Origin: Symsagittifera roscoffensis
Taxonomy: Eukaryota > Xenacoelomorpha > Acoela > Convolutidae
NCBI RefSeq assembly: GCF_963678635.1
Contig: NC_087071.1
Coordinates: 5,409,624 to 5,473,623 of the forward strand
Length of the DNA: 64,000 nt
Reading direction: 5' to 3'
Shown here: one piece after another, positions 35,713-47,514 of the stretch
Layout: every line of letters starts with the position of its first letter
Numbering within the stretch: the first letter of the stretch is position 1
Translations under genes and position numbers: made by a program
Notes under the pieces: generated by a model
Database searches by the model: none
Seen by the model: only the letters and a program-made list of their open reading frames with translations
Told to the model about the DNA's origin: nothing

Positions 35713-37149
35713 TCCTAAATAGTAATAAAAGAACATGAAAATGGTTGGAGAACTTGAGAATCCCAAAATTTTTTAGTAGGAGACTTGAATAGCTCCAAAA
35801 AATGAATAAAAGTAAATAAAAACAGCAACTTTCTCGAACAATAATTTTTAACCTGAAACAAAATCAGAGTGGATTTCACCCTATCTGGTGTAGCTGAAAT
35901 ATAAATAATCTGAATGGAACCCAAAAGTTTCGAAATTTTTGATATCAACCAGTAAGAAGCTTTACCAACCAAAAGTTTCGATATCAGTCGATCAGAGTCA
36001 AACTTTAATTTTCAGGAAATTTTCAACAGTTTTGTTATGAACCAATCAGAACTCAACAGTTTCTAGACATAAATTTGAATGAAAAACAATCTTTGTTTAA
36101 TAAGGCACTTAAATTACATTTGAGTTTCCTCGAGTTACTAAACGAAAATTTTTTTTTTGTGATTTCCTTATTGATAAAATAGATGTCATTTCTTACATTT
36201 TTTCATAATTTTTAGGACGTTTATGTTGTCCAAACTAGATATATCCGATTAAGTACAGACATCTTTAGAGAAACTAACTCAATCAAAGAGTTCACTTTTG
36301 AACCGAGTTCTAAGTATCAAAGCTTTAAACTCACTGCTGAGTTACACCTAGCTAGAAAAGTAATTTTTTTTGTATGGAAAATTTAAAATAACGAAAAGTT
36401 GCATGATAAATTTTCCAAGATTTTTTTTTTCAAAGCAATTCCCAAGTTTGTCAAAACTTCTTAGCCAATTTCTTTATTCCTCCATTTTTTATAAATTTTT
36501 TTTTAAGTTTGAAAACTTGCATGATAAGGTTTGGAATAAGATTTCCAAAAACTTGCTTTGAAAAATTCAGCAAACAATTTAACTTACCTGATAAAAAAAT
36601 TTGTAGAAACGCTATTTTTCTTAGTTTCTTTTTCTTTTTTATATCGGAAGTTTTTCTTGTTTTTATAGCAAAGAACATGTGGTCATTTAGTTTCCAAATT
36701 CCTGCTTGATACCTTTCTATATTCAGTAGATTTAAATCCTCAGAAGGATCCTCATATTTGATTCGATTCCTGTGATTCGATATAATTTTTGTGATTCGAG
36801 TCAACAATGTGTAAAAAAAATCCTAAATAAGAATTGTATATCTGAGTGTATGCTTTTTATCAAAACTTCCCCAAGAAGGAAGCTGATTTTGATTGGATTT
36901 AACTACCGCTCGAATACAGACATTTTAAACTGATTGGTGAAACCCACACAATTGAGTTGAAGGTACTTCTCAATCTTATAAAACCTCATTTTAATTTCAT
37001 TTTAACTACCTCTATCAGCTCTAAATCAGTCATAGTCCTTGTTCCATATTCCTTCTCTCAGTAACTAATATCTCAGAATGATTTTATCTGTTCCGAATAA
37101 AAAGTAACCTCGGATACTCGATCGAGTTTTTACTATAAATAATGACAAT

Positions 37150-37663
37150 CAAGGTGCGCGTGTCAGTCTCTGGGATTTTCTTGGCTCAAATGGATGTCTC
37201 AATTCAATTGTGGCACATGATCGAAATCATGAGGAAAGACTTCAGTGAACACCACTAGATGCAGGTTTCCATCAACGATATACAGTTTGCAAAGATGGTA
37301 ATGATGTCTCAGACTGCAGAACAAGTTGGGATGGACTATCTCGAGGTTCCTGACTCTAGATGTATGGCTCAACACGCTAACGGTTCCGTTTTTCTGTGGA
37401 AAAAAAGGATCTGTGTAAAACTCAAAATTCAATTGATGAGAATGAGGTGTTTTCTGAACCATGTTTCCAGCGAGCGAACCATCAAGACAACCGCCGGTGA
37501 TGGAGGCAAGACCAGTTTGCGCTCAATTAATAGCTTGCAAAACTCTTCAGCTGATCGACATCTCTTTCATTTGTATATAGTTTATTTTCTGGTATTTTGT
37601 AATTTAATCTTTTTGCTTCTATTTTTTTTTATTTTTAGAGATAGGAAAGAAGTGAACTTGTAA
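37150..37663 (+). pseudogene. Second coding relic of copy B
   Basis: Plus-strand reading with one stop: 'LAQMDVSIQLWHMIEIMRKD' and 'FSEHH', stop, then open for 134 codons from ATG 37259 ('QVSINDIQFAKMVMMSQTAE', 'YLEVPDSRCMAQHANGSVFL', 'WKKRICVKLKIQL') to a C-terminal hydrophobic run near 37567-37640. The first two thirds align with the relic at 4820-5160. The methionine-, glutamine- and acid-rich helix-like composition is distinctive, but I do not recognise the family. The hydrophobic tail is T-rich DNA past the homologous region and is probably not original. The 37199-37462 minus frame is a shadow. Confidence 0.5.
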
Positions 37664-37689
37664 AAGATCAATGAAAAGTTTGGGAAAAT

Positions 37690-39250
37690 ATTTTTTTTGG
37701 AAACACGGTGAAAAAATTAATCAATTTTACCATCTTGTAAAAAATTTCAAAACAGTTTTTTGGACACATGTTAAAAAAGTCAGTACAATTTTTCCACACA
37801 ACTTGGAAACTTCAAAATAATGTATGCTGTTTGCAAAATGTTTGACAAAGTTTCTAGCACACATGAACAAAGAAAAAGCATTGAAAAAATTTTTTTTGCT
37901 CTTTTGGAAAAAAATGTAAAAAGATTTTTTTTGCAGTATTGAAAATTAAAATTCATGATTTTCTTTGTTCTAAGTTTTATCATCAGGAAGTTTTTTTTTA
38001 CATGTATGTTGATCAAAAACACCAGAAAAGCAATTTCTTTAGATAGGGAATAGCATAAACGTCATCAATAATGAAAGTTTTCAGCAATAGTTTAACAAGT
38101 TTTCTACTAAAATGTTTTGAATTTTTCGCATATGCAGAATTAAAAACGAAGTAAGGTTTTTGAATATGTTTGAAAAAAAAAACTGGACCATTCCTAAAAT
38201 TTCATAAAAAAATTAGCGAATTTCTTAAAAATTAAAAATTTTTTTCTGTTCCAAATTTTTTTAATCATATTTTTATCATTTAAATTGTTTTGCAATTGTA
38301 AAAACTTGTAACAAGTATTGATCACACTTTTAAAAATTAAAATTTTTGAAGATTTCTGTTCTTAATTTGAGCAATGAGAAATCCAATTTGTGCAAGTGTG
38401 TTGATCGAAAATATCCCAAAAACAACGTATTAAGATAGCGAGTAGCCGGAAGTTTTTGACAAAAAAATTAAACAACTTCTTACAATAAAAACTTGCATTT
38501 TTTATGCATTTTCAAAAGAATCAATAAACTGGATATTTGCATATGTTTTTTAAAAAACATCAAAAAATCTAACTTCTTACACAAAAAAAATAAAAAAATT
38601 TCCGACACCTATCAAAATTTCAAAACAATTTTCGCAATTTGCCAAATTTTTCGTAACTTTTATAGCTGACAAGTTAAAAATTCAAAAAAAATTTCGCATG
38701 TAAAAAAATTCTTTAAGTTAGTTCTCAATTTCAAGGCAGTGTAAAATGTTTTTCTGACCTTTTTAAAATTTAAGACTTTCTTTGTTCTTTACTTGATCGT
38801 TAAGAAATTCACATTTTGCGTTTATCTTGATCAAAATCATCAGAAAAATACTGTACTAAGATAGGAAATTGCACTAAATTTCACCAAAATCGAAATTTTT
38901 TTAACCATAATGTAACACGTTTTTCATTCTTCAATAAACATTTGCTTTTTTTGCATACGCTTGAGAAAGAAGAAGTTAGATTTTTGCCTACATTTTTCGA
39001 AAAATCACAAAAAACCTACACTTAAAAAAAAACTTTTTCCTAAATACTATCCCATATTTGTTGAAAAAACAAAAAAATTGGTAACTTGAAAAAAATGAGT
39101 TAATAATCTGCCTTTTCAGTAAAAAAACTAAACCAAATTTTTTATCTCGCATAAAAATTCGACTTAATTTTTGCTCACGCGTTAGAAAATTACATGAAAC
39201 GTTGAAAAATTTCAAAATGAAGAACTTTCGAAAGTTACACATAATAAAAT
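37690..39250. repeat. Worn tandem array, about 0.4-kb units
   Basis: Three to four diverged units are recognisable by a recurring line: 'gatcaaaaacaccagaaaag' at about 38010, a relative at about 38400 ('gatcgaaaatatcccaaaaa') and at about 38830 ('gatcaaaatcatcagaaaaa'). Each is followed by an 'agatag.ga.t.gc' phrase and then a 'tttttgcata' phrase. Spacings are about 392 and 429 bp. The array lacks coding signal, and several open frames within it are AT-driven. Confidence 0.7.
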
Positions 39251-40231
39251 TTAAAAGTAAAGGTTAAACGCCCTTTCTTACAGAACGATCAGTGTAACAA
39301 TCAAGGTTTTTCAACGAACCAATAAGATTTAAATCTTTTCCATTAAAGCTAAGCCGAGCGTCTGGGTAGTCACAAGCTTCTGAATAGAGGTTTAATGTTG
39401 TCTTTCGAAAGTGTTTTTGATAAAATGTTTTTAAGTTAATCAAAAGCTGAACAAAAAAATCCATAGATTAGTGAAATGTTACACCAGAGAAAATGACTTC
39501 CTTAACTTTTAGAATCTACACATTAACACTTTGAATTTAGAGTCTTTACACATTATTTTCTAGAAAATTCTAAATTCATTAAAAATCAAAAAAAAGTCAT
39601 CTAATTAGGCTTCCACGGCAAATTTAAGGTGATCAAATTGATTATATAATTTACTGATTTTAGTTTTTTTTTGGTTTCAAAATCTGAATAAACATACTCA
39701 ATCAAAGTTGTGAAAAAAAGCTTTTCAAGGAAACTCTTCCTTTTTTGAAAAAATTCCAAAGCCTCGTTTCTACAAAAGTTTATATTGTATAAAACTTTCA
39801 TAAACAAAAGGTTAGGCAATCTGGTAAAAACAATTTGTTTCCTGAAATTTATTAAAATTTCTCAGTCTAAAGTGCAAAATAATATAGATTTATCAAAATG
39901 GAGAGAACTCGAGAGTAAAAGAAACAGAGAAATCAGAAAAAAAATGGTTATGTCTTAGACACCTTCGAGAAAAAATGCGGGTTTTCATATATTTCAAACG
40001 AAATTTTTTTAAATGAAATTGCGGTCGTGTGATAAATGATCAATATTCGTTTGCTTACATGTAAACATTTACTACAATTGGCAGTTTTGAAGAAATGGTT
40101 GAGTTTGACATCTTCTACAGAGATCCAAAAACGTGTTTCAGTCTCTAAGATTTCCCTGCAAGATTAGCAAAAGCTTGAAACAAAACGTGATAAAAGATAC
40201 ATGAAAGAAATGAAATTAATTAAACAGGATA
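39251..40231. other. No gene recognised up to the second gap
   Basis: AT-rich sequence. The minus-strand frames at 39264-39464 and 39601-39819 include short plausible stretches but no splice or start context. Confidence 0.45.
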
Positions 40232-40431
40232 NNNNNNNNNNNNNNNNNNNNNNNNNNNNNNNNNNNNNNNNNNNNNNNNNNNNNNNNNNNNNNNNNNNNN
40301 NNNNNNNNNNNNNNNNNNNNNNNNNNNNNNNNNNNNNNNNNNNNNNNNNNNNNNNNNNNNNNNNNNNNNNNNNNNNNNNNNNNNNNNNNNNNNNNNNNNN
40401 NNNNNNNNNNNNNNNNNNNNNNNNNNNNNNN
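40232..40431. other. Assembly gap (200 N)
   Basis: Exactly 200 N, the same length as the first gap; treat as a scaffold join of unknown size. Confidence 0.98.
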
Positions 40432-40849
40432 TTTTGATGTTTTGTAAGCTTGGTAATTGACATATTTTTAGTTAAGTTTTTTTTTTCGCACTCAGGTGTA
40501 CTTTTGGTGCAACAACCGGAAAAAAACTCGGACAAAACAAATTATTTTATCGAAATCGACTCAGTACAAAATTTAAACTTTGCTTGAAGTTCCCGAACTT
40601 CTGAAAAAAATTAGTAAAACTTTGTCCTACTACTGTTTTCAATCAAAAATTAACTTATTTGGACTAAACTACGAATGTAATAATATGTGACTAAACATTT
40701 CTCTGTAAGTCAATGTTTTAAATAGTTTTTTTGGTAGTTTGAGAGTTTGATATTAGCGGAAAATAGTGCATTATGATTGAATTTTCAATAAAAATTCAAA
40801 AAAAGTAAAAACTTTAGAAACAAAATCAAAACAGAAGCTGGTATTCTTT

Positions 40850-43800
40850 CTCAACGGAGGCGCAACAAACAAGAAACACACCCAGGCTGCTCTGCGAATC
40901 TCATCGATGGCGGAAAGTTCCTGATCACGTTGCCAGAGTAAGAGTGAGAACGATATCAAAGTGAACTTGAGAGAAATATTGGAGAAGTATGGACTCGAGT
41001 AGCTTTCATGGAAAGCACCTGCGACGTAATCCGAAGATACGGCACTCAACCCCTGATGATAGTGGGAATTAATCAACCCACCATGCGTGAAGTTTTGCGG
41101 AAACTGATGGAGGCCCACTGAGTCTAACGGTCTGATTGGAGTCAGTCACTGCCGAGTAGTGCCCGGTTCTACGAGACCAGTCTGTGAAAAGAGGCAAGAA
41201 TGAGCTGCAAAAACACAAGTCTTTGGTGAGGAAGATCCTAAGGTTGTACAGTCAAAACCAGCCGAAGTGATAATGTAATTGGAAAAAGTTTCCGGTCCTG
41301 TCGAAAGCGGATAATGGTTGGTGCTACGCATAGCGGCGCAGAAAAGGAAAATCAGGTACCACCAATGTTTTTAGCAGGACTGATTTCGAAAGCTTCAAAA
41401 CTCAGAAAAAACAACAGAAACTTGGCCGACACCAGACTGAAGATAGAAATTATCAGCCAATGTGGATCCGGTGGGCTGGACGAATGTATAAATCCTCCCG
41501 AACGAAAATGGCCAAGATGAATTTGGAGGGACAACTCGACGTTGTCGATTATAGACGCATCACAGTGCCCGAGTCAGTCCACATGGGTGATCCTGCTGGT
41601 GGCTATGTAGAGATTCTGAAAGTGAGGACTTCACCATTTGATGGCATGGCTTGATAAACAAGCTATGAATATAAACCAGAAGGGTTAACAACGTGTTGGA
41701 ACCTACTAAGGAAAAACAATGGCACCGTGATATCATCGGATGCGAACGAACAACTTGTCAAGGTTTGCAGTAGGACGGCCCTCCAGAAATTTTTCGACGG
41801 CACTATGAACACACCTTTGACGGTGACGGCGTATCTCACCAACCCATGTGTCAGGACAAACCTGCGGAAGAGGCTGATGTGGTGTCTTGTTGGGATAAGA
41901 AAGCAAGTGTATGAAGCCACCATCAACACCAAGGCAAGGGAGCAGCAATTGAAGCTGATGGAAGGCCTGAAGGTGTTATCCGCCAAGAAAAATCCCCGAT
42001 AGCCTGTGCAAAACGAGGGGACGCATTTTGTGAGTTTCGTGGTGAATCGTATCTCCACTCCGGTGTTAAGGAATTGCATGAAGGCAATCAGACAAAGAGG
42101 AGCGAAACGTGAAAAAGCCTCAATGAGGGCCTCGGAGCTCTATCAAGATATGTCACTTAGGATTCGTGCAAAAAAGCTGAACGACCTCAACAGCTACCGG
42201 ATTTTGGAAGGGCTCAAGAGACACTCTGGTAAGGAATTGAATTCACTAAAGAACTACTGGAAAGAATCAAAAGTCCTTCCAATATGCTTCAGGTGAGCCT
42301 GTGTTGGCCTATAAGCCATTTTTGACAAGGAGACCAGCGACCATGCTTTGACTTCGAACAAGCAATAAAACCCGACTACTGAGTAGGGGAGAATTTGGGA
42401 TGATAGAATCTGAGCAACTGCAGTTGGGCGTGATTCTTGATGAACGAGCGGCCGGACCCTCAGTTCACCAATTGAAGGGCAACTGAGCTTCGAGTGTGGT
42501 TCGTGGGACGGTCCATTGAATACCAGCCAATTGACGATGTAAAGACTTCATGGTGCCCAGATCCAAGCGCGGGGCTGATATGGGACGTCAACGTGGTTAT
42601 TTATCGAGCTAAAAGAGAGCAATGATGGGAGCTTGCACGATTTGGCAGTGATTCACCATCTGTAAGCCTTGAAATTGAAGAAGCAGGGCAAGAAGTTACC
42701 CACATGGCAATCGAAGGGAAGTCTCCATACGATTGGATGGAAAAAGGCACCTGTTTGTCCGCCAGTTGTGGACTGGAAGGACACTGTGTGGAACAGGTTA
42801 CTGTTTGGAAACTCTGTGCGAACAGCATTGTCAGTTAGTGAAGTCATTCTGGAGATTGAGCATGTGGGACAAGAGCGATATGGAATTAGTTGCAGATTAC
42901 CCCGGGGTTACTGATTTGAACCTATTCACTGCCCTGGGGTTCTGGATTGAAGCACTGAAAGGTCTCAAAAGGGCACATGAGTTAGTAACCGCCCTGAGCG
43001 TGAAAGTGTTCACGGATTCATTGCAGACGAAACAGAAGAATGGAGGCTGGCGAGAAGTTCTCGAATTCCAAAATACCTGAAACATAGCGAGGGATACCAT
43101 AAGGCAGTTAGCTCAGAGTACCTGTGGGATCCAGTTCGGCACAAAATTGCAACAGCACGTATCCTACGCACATGATTTTAGTCGATGCCAGGACGCAGCA
43201 CATGTTGATTGAGCAACTTTTTCAGTGCCCAAGTGCTTGCTACTTTCAAAAACGTGTAAAAAAACCAATGAATTTTTGACGAAGATCCTTCGGGCAGTCC
43301 CGGAGAGGTCTAGAGACGAGTTGGAAGAAACAGTAGGGGGAAATTATGTAAAATTGGACGCTTCATTGATTTCCAGAAGAAGAAAGCGAGTGGAGCGATG
43401 ACAACCGATTTACCCACGATTGACGTTAAGGACGACAGGCGTAATGTGATGATGGAGACAGAGCCACTGCTGATGAATCGGGTTACCAGACCTGGAGAAA
43501 CATAGTGTTGACTCATGGGAGTACCCTTGTCAATGACTGGCGCAGACGTTTTAGTACCTCAAAAGAGCAAACCTAGTGTTGGTGTGGGATGCTGGAGAGC
43601 TATTCTTCATGGGATTACCCGACCAGGCCCACAATGTGTCAATTTTGGTGGTCAATGACAAGTTAGCAGTGGAGTAGATTGAAGCAAATGCAGAAACTAA
43701 CGAATGCGAGCTAAAGTGAGTCTCAGCAGAAAACTAGGCCGAATCAAGACCACCTGCAAAATCCTGAGGATACGGATACCCAAGGCCAACAAAGGGCACG

Positions 43801-44300
43801 GGAGAGGCAGATGTTAATTCCTTGGTTCCGGAATGTGATGAGGTCTTGGATACTAAACGCGCGACGCGTCATTTGTTTAGAAGCATGGAGGTCTATCAAT
43901 CCTTCCAGCTGAATATAGGACCGAGTGCCTATAAAAGAATGTTCCTGACTCGAAGAAGCGCTTTCGCAATGGCTGTGGAGCGTGTAGCTGGCATTCGTGC
44001 ACGACAGAGAGCGAGAAGAAGGAGGTCTTACGAGTTGACCTGGAGCGGAAAGAAGGTCTGTGCATACATATCAGTTTCTGCCGGACCGGGGGCTGAAAGT
44101 GAACGTGGATCTACTGCCCTGCTGTAGACAGAGACTGTTGGAGCAGAAAGTTTAGGAAGGACCCGCAACTTTTCCCAGATGATGCAGAAGGTGTTGGAGG
44201 ACAGTTAAAGGAGAGAGCAAAAAGATTAAGCTGAGGATTGAGCGTTGGCGAAGACGAGACGAAGACAGAAGTGACGAGAGATGAAAACAGAAAACTTGAT
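40850..44300 (+). pseudogene. Large block of decayed plus-strand coding sequence, origin unknown
   Basis: Composition is clearly richer in G, C and purines than the surroundings, and plus-strand frames are coding-like throughout but broken every 60-130 codons. Pieces include 40998-41118 ('CDVIRRYGTQPLMIVGINQ'), 41460-42294, which is one frame with only two interruptions ('TALQKFFDGTMNTPLTVTAY', 'LMWCLVGIRKQVYEATINTK', 'ELYQDMSLRIRAKKLNDLNS'), 42620-43078 ('GSDSPSVSLEIEEAGQE', 'LNLFTALGFWIEALKGLKRA'), 43110-43400 ('LRAVPERSRDELEETVGGN') and 43820-44127 (arginine-rich). Minus frames over it are shadows. It looks like one or two long genes of a mobile element or endogenous virus-like insertion, with a charged helical protein in the middle. 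No enzyme motif or long terminal repeats were identified. Confidence 0.5.
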
Positions 44301-45068
44301 GATTTGAGAACTGCAAACTTTTTTTTTGAATAGAACCTGGTCAGACCAGATGTCGAAACGGTTTTAGTTTGTTATTTAAAATTATTGAGTTACATTGAAA
44401 GTTTTAGTTTGTTACAATTTTTCTATGCAGGCCTTTAAGAGAGTACATTAACTTATTCAAACCTGACTGAAAATTTTTAACATGCATGGACAAATCTACT
44501 CTTAGTGGTTACCTGGTAGGGTGTGGGTACACTCTCTGATTACTTTTCCTAGCCACAGTGTTTCTTAGTTTTAATATTTAGGGCAACAGTATGTGTAATC
44601 GATTGTACTCAGTTAGTAATTCTTTTTTTAAACGGTGCTAGGCGAGAGGCAAAACAATTTGTATGATGGAATGACGTAAGCAGTCAGAAAAGAAACATTA
44701 TCTAGAACACTCCGCATAATTCTTGAAAATGCTAGACGGCAGTGAGATTTTGTTTGATGCCACTTATGACACGTGGTGAATTGAGATAATGTAGATAAGT
44801 TTTTTTCTGATGCGGTTTGTAAGTTTATTAAAGAAGACTGGATCACCACTTCAAAAAAATCCCGCAGTTATGCGTTCAATGGGGACCCTGAGAGGACTGT
44901 ATGGGGATTATGCGACAATCCCCCGGATTGGAACAGTCTAACCTTCCGATGCACGCCGAAAACAACGTTTAGGGCGTTATTACCAAGGCTGCAGTCAAAA
45001 GGAGGCTCATGAAGTTCGAAATCTATAATTTTTTTTTCTACAATTTCAGGTTGGACTGGAATAATTCT
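44301..45068. other. Flank between decayed block and tandem duplication
   Basis: Twice carries 'gttttagtttgtta' (about 44361 and 44400). A good acceptor-like tract, 'tttttttctacaatttcag', ends at 45049, but no supported exon follows. The minus frame 44628-44849 has no start context. Confidence 0.4.
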
Positions 45069-47514
45069 GAAATATGCAGAAAACGGCCAAATTGACCAGC
45101 ATTAGGCGGAAGAACAAAACAACCGGTTTACGAGACCAAAATTAGTGAATACAAAAGAGAGAGAAATATAGAAAAAAAAACGAAGCCTCTTATCGTGTTA
45201 TCAGGACACAAAAAGTGCGTGTCAGAAGAAGATTGTGGTAGCGGAAGGTCCCACGGGACTTTCGGGACGGAACCAATACCTCCCTTGCAACGAACTCAGA
45301 GAGCTAAAGACATTATCTCCGGGAGAGTACGGCATCGGATGCCCGGTGCCGAGAGTTTTAAAACTATTTTAGCAGGTGTAATACACTGAATGTAATTATT
45401 TTACTCCAATATTAATTTAGTATTACGGAGCATGAACAGTTATGCTTTTTTTCCTTTTTCCCAACCTCCTCGTCAAATTTCAATTTAAAGATGTTCAAAA
45501 TTTATTCACACGGCGTTTTGCATGTAATAAAAAAAATCGTGAAAATCTGTTCACGCAGACATGTATTAATGCAATTTATACATTAAAGTCATTTTAAATC
45601 AGTTTTCATATTTTATGTTTCAAAAAAATCGAGGGGGACTGAAATAGCGCCAGCAGTTACAGTCGAAAGAAAAATCAACCCATCCCTAATGAATTTATTA
45701 TATAGCTGTCAGTAAAAACAAATAAATGTTGTTTTCTAGCCACTTTTTTAATTGTAATCACGTAGTCTGGGTATCCGAGACCCATCTATGTAGTTATTTT
45801 TGCATGTAAACGAATACTGATTGAAAGTCTTTTGGCCGTTGGCCTTAAAGTGGTAACATAGCACTTAGCCATAACAGACCAGAAAAACAAAGGGCAAAGT
45901 CAATACGGTTAAAAACGAGTAGGATTGAAGTAACAGACGTCAGCCAGACGTCAATAGGTACTTTGTCTACGCTTCGTCACTGTGTCATGTCTGGCATTGT
46001 TACATCCACTTTGTTTTTGCTGCACTTTCAGTCACATGGACTGATTGACCAAATTATCTTCGGTAAACAAATTGTCTTAGGGTAAACCATATGCTATCTG
46101 ATAATGTGTATCGTTCGATACCTGATCATCGTGGTGTCCCAGAACACACTCTTTCTCAGAAGAAAGTTTACACTGTTTACTAAATCTGCTAACTTTTAAG
46201 AATCAAAAAGTAACAACTTTTTCCCTGTCAACATTTTTTCAAATTCACTATACCAATCGTTCTGCGTCGTAATTTAAATTTAAAAACCGCCTGTTTTGTT
46301 AAAAGTAATTGCCCTGAATCAAAATGGGCAAAAAAATGAAGTTGGTATTTTAAAAAGTTTTTTTTTCGTTTTTCCTTAAGCTATCTGTATCTGTGATACA
46401 AAGTTTATGATGCATGTTTTTGTTCTGATTATAATTTAGATGCGCGTGACGAAATTTTTTCGAAAGGTCTCACTCGCTTTCTGAATAAATCCAGGTATCT
46501 CCGACCTGGAACTGTTTTTCAAATGTGAGCGCTTTACTTTTTCATCAGGGGCAGTCAACCCCTGAATAAATACGTCAACCTGTTTTTATAAAACTGTTTT
46601 AAGCGGCCGTTCTGTGTAAGGAAAATTGCAATGACTGGCAGTCTTTTTAAAGTGCAGGTGGCATTTAGGTACAAACACGCCTAAAACAATCCCAACAAAA
46701 CCCTCCGTACTACAAAATGTATGTTCGGATGAGCATAGATCTCGTTTTTTCAGCAAAATTGCCAGCTAAAATGAGGAATGCAATTATCTAAAGCGATCAT
46801 GTCAAAGCTTCTTTTGGACAGTAAGCGGTGTGGCTAGGTTGTAAAAAAAATTATCAATTTTTATCGGTTTAGACGATTAGCACATTGCAAAGTTATCGAG
46901 ATTGATAAAATTTGGAAACATCAAAAACAGATCACGCATCGGGATATAGACAAATAAACTCAATCAATTTTTTGTGTTTTCTACGAACTCGGGGACAAGA
47001 TTTAAGTCTCAGTTTTCTTAAACAAGACTATAAACAAGCCAGGCTATAAGTTTTGAGGATGCAAGTTTAGTTGGGAAGTTGGGTTTTTTAGAATGGTGCA
47101 GTTGAAGAATGGGTTGAAATGATCTTTAAACTGGGATATGAACAGCTGGTGTTTTGCTTCTACATGCGTTTCTACCTATAGTTTGAACGGATCGCTTTCT
47201 TCCAATGAAAAAGATGCATGTACAATTCAAATTTTAAATTGTTGAAATAACCAAAACACACAAAAAGGTAACAATATTACAAAACATTCATTTCTGCTTT
47301 CCTTTGCAGTTTCTTGTTTTGGTCTTCTGCGAATGATCAATCTCTATCCAATAGGCAAACTTTCTGCCTTTCATCGCAAAACGTCTCCCTAGGACAATGA
47401 TGGATAGGATTGCATCTGATGGGTACACACATCTGGACCATGTGGTTGAACCGCTGTGAAGGTGGACAATCTATAGGAGGAGTGTACTTGTCTCCTCCAA
47501 TTTCCCATGCTGAG
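45069..47514. repeat. Left unit of a 2.4-kb tandem duplication
   Basis: Matches 47515-49960 base for base except for about fifteen substitutions and single-base indels noticed by eye (for example the A run at 45171-45180 and 'caacgaactc' against 'caaggaactc'). The unit runs from 'gaaatatgcagaaaacgg' to 'ccatgctgaggaaa'. A 64-codon frame near the start (45195-45389, again at 47640-47834) begins at GTG, not ATG; it contains a small near-perfect stem, 'cggcatcgg' with 'ccggtgccg', and is not claimed as a gene. Confidence 0.97.
47337..47514 (-). pseudogene. Headless copy of the six-cysteine secreted-protein gene
   Basis: This is the 3' part of the gene at 49782-50012, carried by the left duplication unit. 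It keeps all codons from the mature N-terminal region to the stop (including the cysteine cluster) but is cut off at the duplication border, so it lacks the start codon and signal peptide. It is 178 bp against 231 bp for the parent. No alternative start was seen upstream on the minus strand, where the next unit begins at once. Confidence 0.85.

Larger units (their letters stand above)
31290..37663 (+). mobile_element. Large dispersed element, copy B (fullest)
   Basis: About 6.3 kb that shares its order of segments, inverted, with 4.8-8.8 kb and in part with 1.56-2.83 kb. It begins with a run of about 17 G at about 31303-31320 and contains in order the dispersed blocks, a hairpin-rich insert (32030-32500), the zinc-finger-like relic on the minus strand (35478-35712) and a second coding relic on the plus strand (37150-37663). 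The two coding relics point away from each other. No transposase, reverse transcriptase or terminal repeats were recognised, so this is either a non-autonomous element or a duplicated host segment containing two genes. Confidence 0.6.

Noticed and set aside
41663-42079. 138-codon minus-strand open frame, the longest in its region
   Set aside because: Plus-strand codon use across the same bases is clearly better and continuous with neighbouring frame 41460-42294.
45320-45350. Small GC-rich stem considered as an RNA gene
   Set aside because: Single 9-bp stem with one wobble pair and no other structure; no known RNA class fits.
45195-45389. 64-codon frame present in both duplication units
   Set aside because: Preserved only because the duplication is recent; it begins at GTG and has no in-frame ATG upstream before a stop.
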